From NCBI GenBank assembly GCA_903920415.1, contig CAIXMD010000023.1:1-5789 (forward strand): a stretch of 5,789 nucleotides of DNA. The letters run 5' to 3'. This DNA comes from an uncultured Desulfomonile sp. Lineage in GTDB: Bacteria; Desulfobacterota; Desulfomonilia; Desulfomonilales; Desulfomonilaceae. Positions 5,641 through 5,789 of this stretch are shown in pieces; within the stretch, counting starts at the first letter, position 1; each line of letters opens with the position of its first letter. Under the pieces are notes generated by a model. It was not told the origin of the DNA. It saw only the letters and a list, made by a program, of their open reading frames with translations, and ran no database searches. The position numbers and the translations under genes were made by a program.

Positions 5641-5668
5641 ATTATTTATAGTCTCAAACTCAAGTAAA
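5641..5668 (-). promoter_or_regulatory. Candidate sigma-70 promoter upstream of rpmG
   Basis: On the minus strand TTTACT (5663-5668) and AATAAT (5641-5646) are separated by 16 nt, giving 4/6 and 5/6 matches to the -35 and -10 consensus. A start near 5634 would give a leader of roughly 20 nt for rpmG. The region is AT-rich, so chance matches are likely. A promoter separating tuf from the rpmG-secE-nusG unit would make sense but is only suggested. Confidence 0.3.
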
Positions 5669-5694
5669 AAAAACTAATTACTCACTGATGCGGA

Positions 5695-5789
5695 TTATTC
5701 TAAGATTTCAGAGACGACACCAGCGCCGACAGTTCGACCGCCTTCCCTGATGGCGAATCGGAGTTCTTTCTCCATGGCTATGGGCGTTA
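5695..5789 (-). CDS. tuf: Elongation factor Tu, C-terminal end (cut by window edge)
   Basis: EF-Tu is the GTPase that delivers aminoacyl-tRNA to the ribosomal A site. Only the last 30 complete codons plus two bases of the preceding codon are present. They encode TPIAMEKELRFAIREGGRTV followed by GAGVVSEILE and a TAA stop, an unmistakable match to the end of domain 3, with RFAIREGGRTVGAG identical to most EF-Tu proteins. The bulk of the gene lies beyond the right edge. Its position upstream of rpmG, tRNA-Trp, secE and nusG is the usual one for one of the two tuf copies of many bacteria. Confidence 0.97.
   Translation of the reverse strand, partial: TPIAMEKELRFAIREGGRTVGAGVVSEILE

Noticed and set aside
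5666..5673. Eight-T tract on the minus strand after tuf, as an intrinsic terminator
   Set aside because: No stable hairpin immediately precedes the tract in the transcript.
1..5789. A novel defence, mobile or biosynthetic system
   Set aside because: All coding capacity is accounted for by intact housekeeping genes in a conserved order. No array of repeats, transposase, integrase or unknown protein was seen.

Overview
This window is a stretch of the bacterial transcription/translation core cluster. All of its genes lie on the minus strand. In transcription order they are: the 3' end of tuf (EF-Tu), rpmG (L33), tRNA-Trp(CCA), secE, nusG, rplK (L11), rplA (L1), rplJ (L10), rplL (L7/L12) and the first 672 codons of rpoB. 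The order tuf-rpmG-tRNA-Trp-secE-nusG-rplK-rplA-rplJ-rplL-rpoB, the single-spanning short SecE, and an RpoB that aligns with the E. coli protein through the proteobacterial-type lobe insertion together suggest a Gram-negative bacterium. A deltaproteobacterial (Desulfobacterota-like) lineage is the best guess. That assignment is inference from remembered family sequences, not from a search.

Layout from the right edge. Positions 5695-5789 hold the last 30 codons of tuf. The 79-nt gap 5616-5694 has a weak candidate promoter and an A8/T8 tract. rpmG (5466-5615), tRNA-Trp (5369-5444, CCA encoded), secE (5100-5315) and nusG (5059-4529, TTG start) follow closely. A 79-nt gap with short hairpins, a possible L1 operator, precedes rplK (4027-4449), which is 9 nt from rplA (3313-4017). 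The 190-nt gap 3123-3312 carries a well-formed L10-type ribosomal protein leader (nested stems with a kinked internal bulge, directly abutting the rplJ Shine-Dalgarno) and, upstream of it, a weak candidate promoter or terminator. rplJ (TTG start, 2577-3122) and rplL (2131-2520) are separated by 56 nt with a hairpin flush against the rplL Shine-Dalgarno. A strong 13-bp hairpin sits in the 114-nt rplL-rpoB gap. rpoB then runs off the left edge. No gene-free stretch exceeds 300 nt.

Together the genes supply the ribosomal L1 stalk (L1), the GTPase-associated centre and stalk base (L11, L10, L12), a 50S zinc-ribbon protein (L33), the elongation factor that contacts the stalk (EF-Tu), the transcription factor NusG that links polymerase to the ribosome, the core polymerase beta subunit, and the SecE translocon subunit. 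This is a conserved housekeeping region: every open frame is intact, and I see no mobile element, CRISPR, accessory gene or undescribed system. The items worth a second look are RNA regulatory structures between genes and two non-ATG starts.
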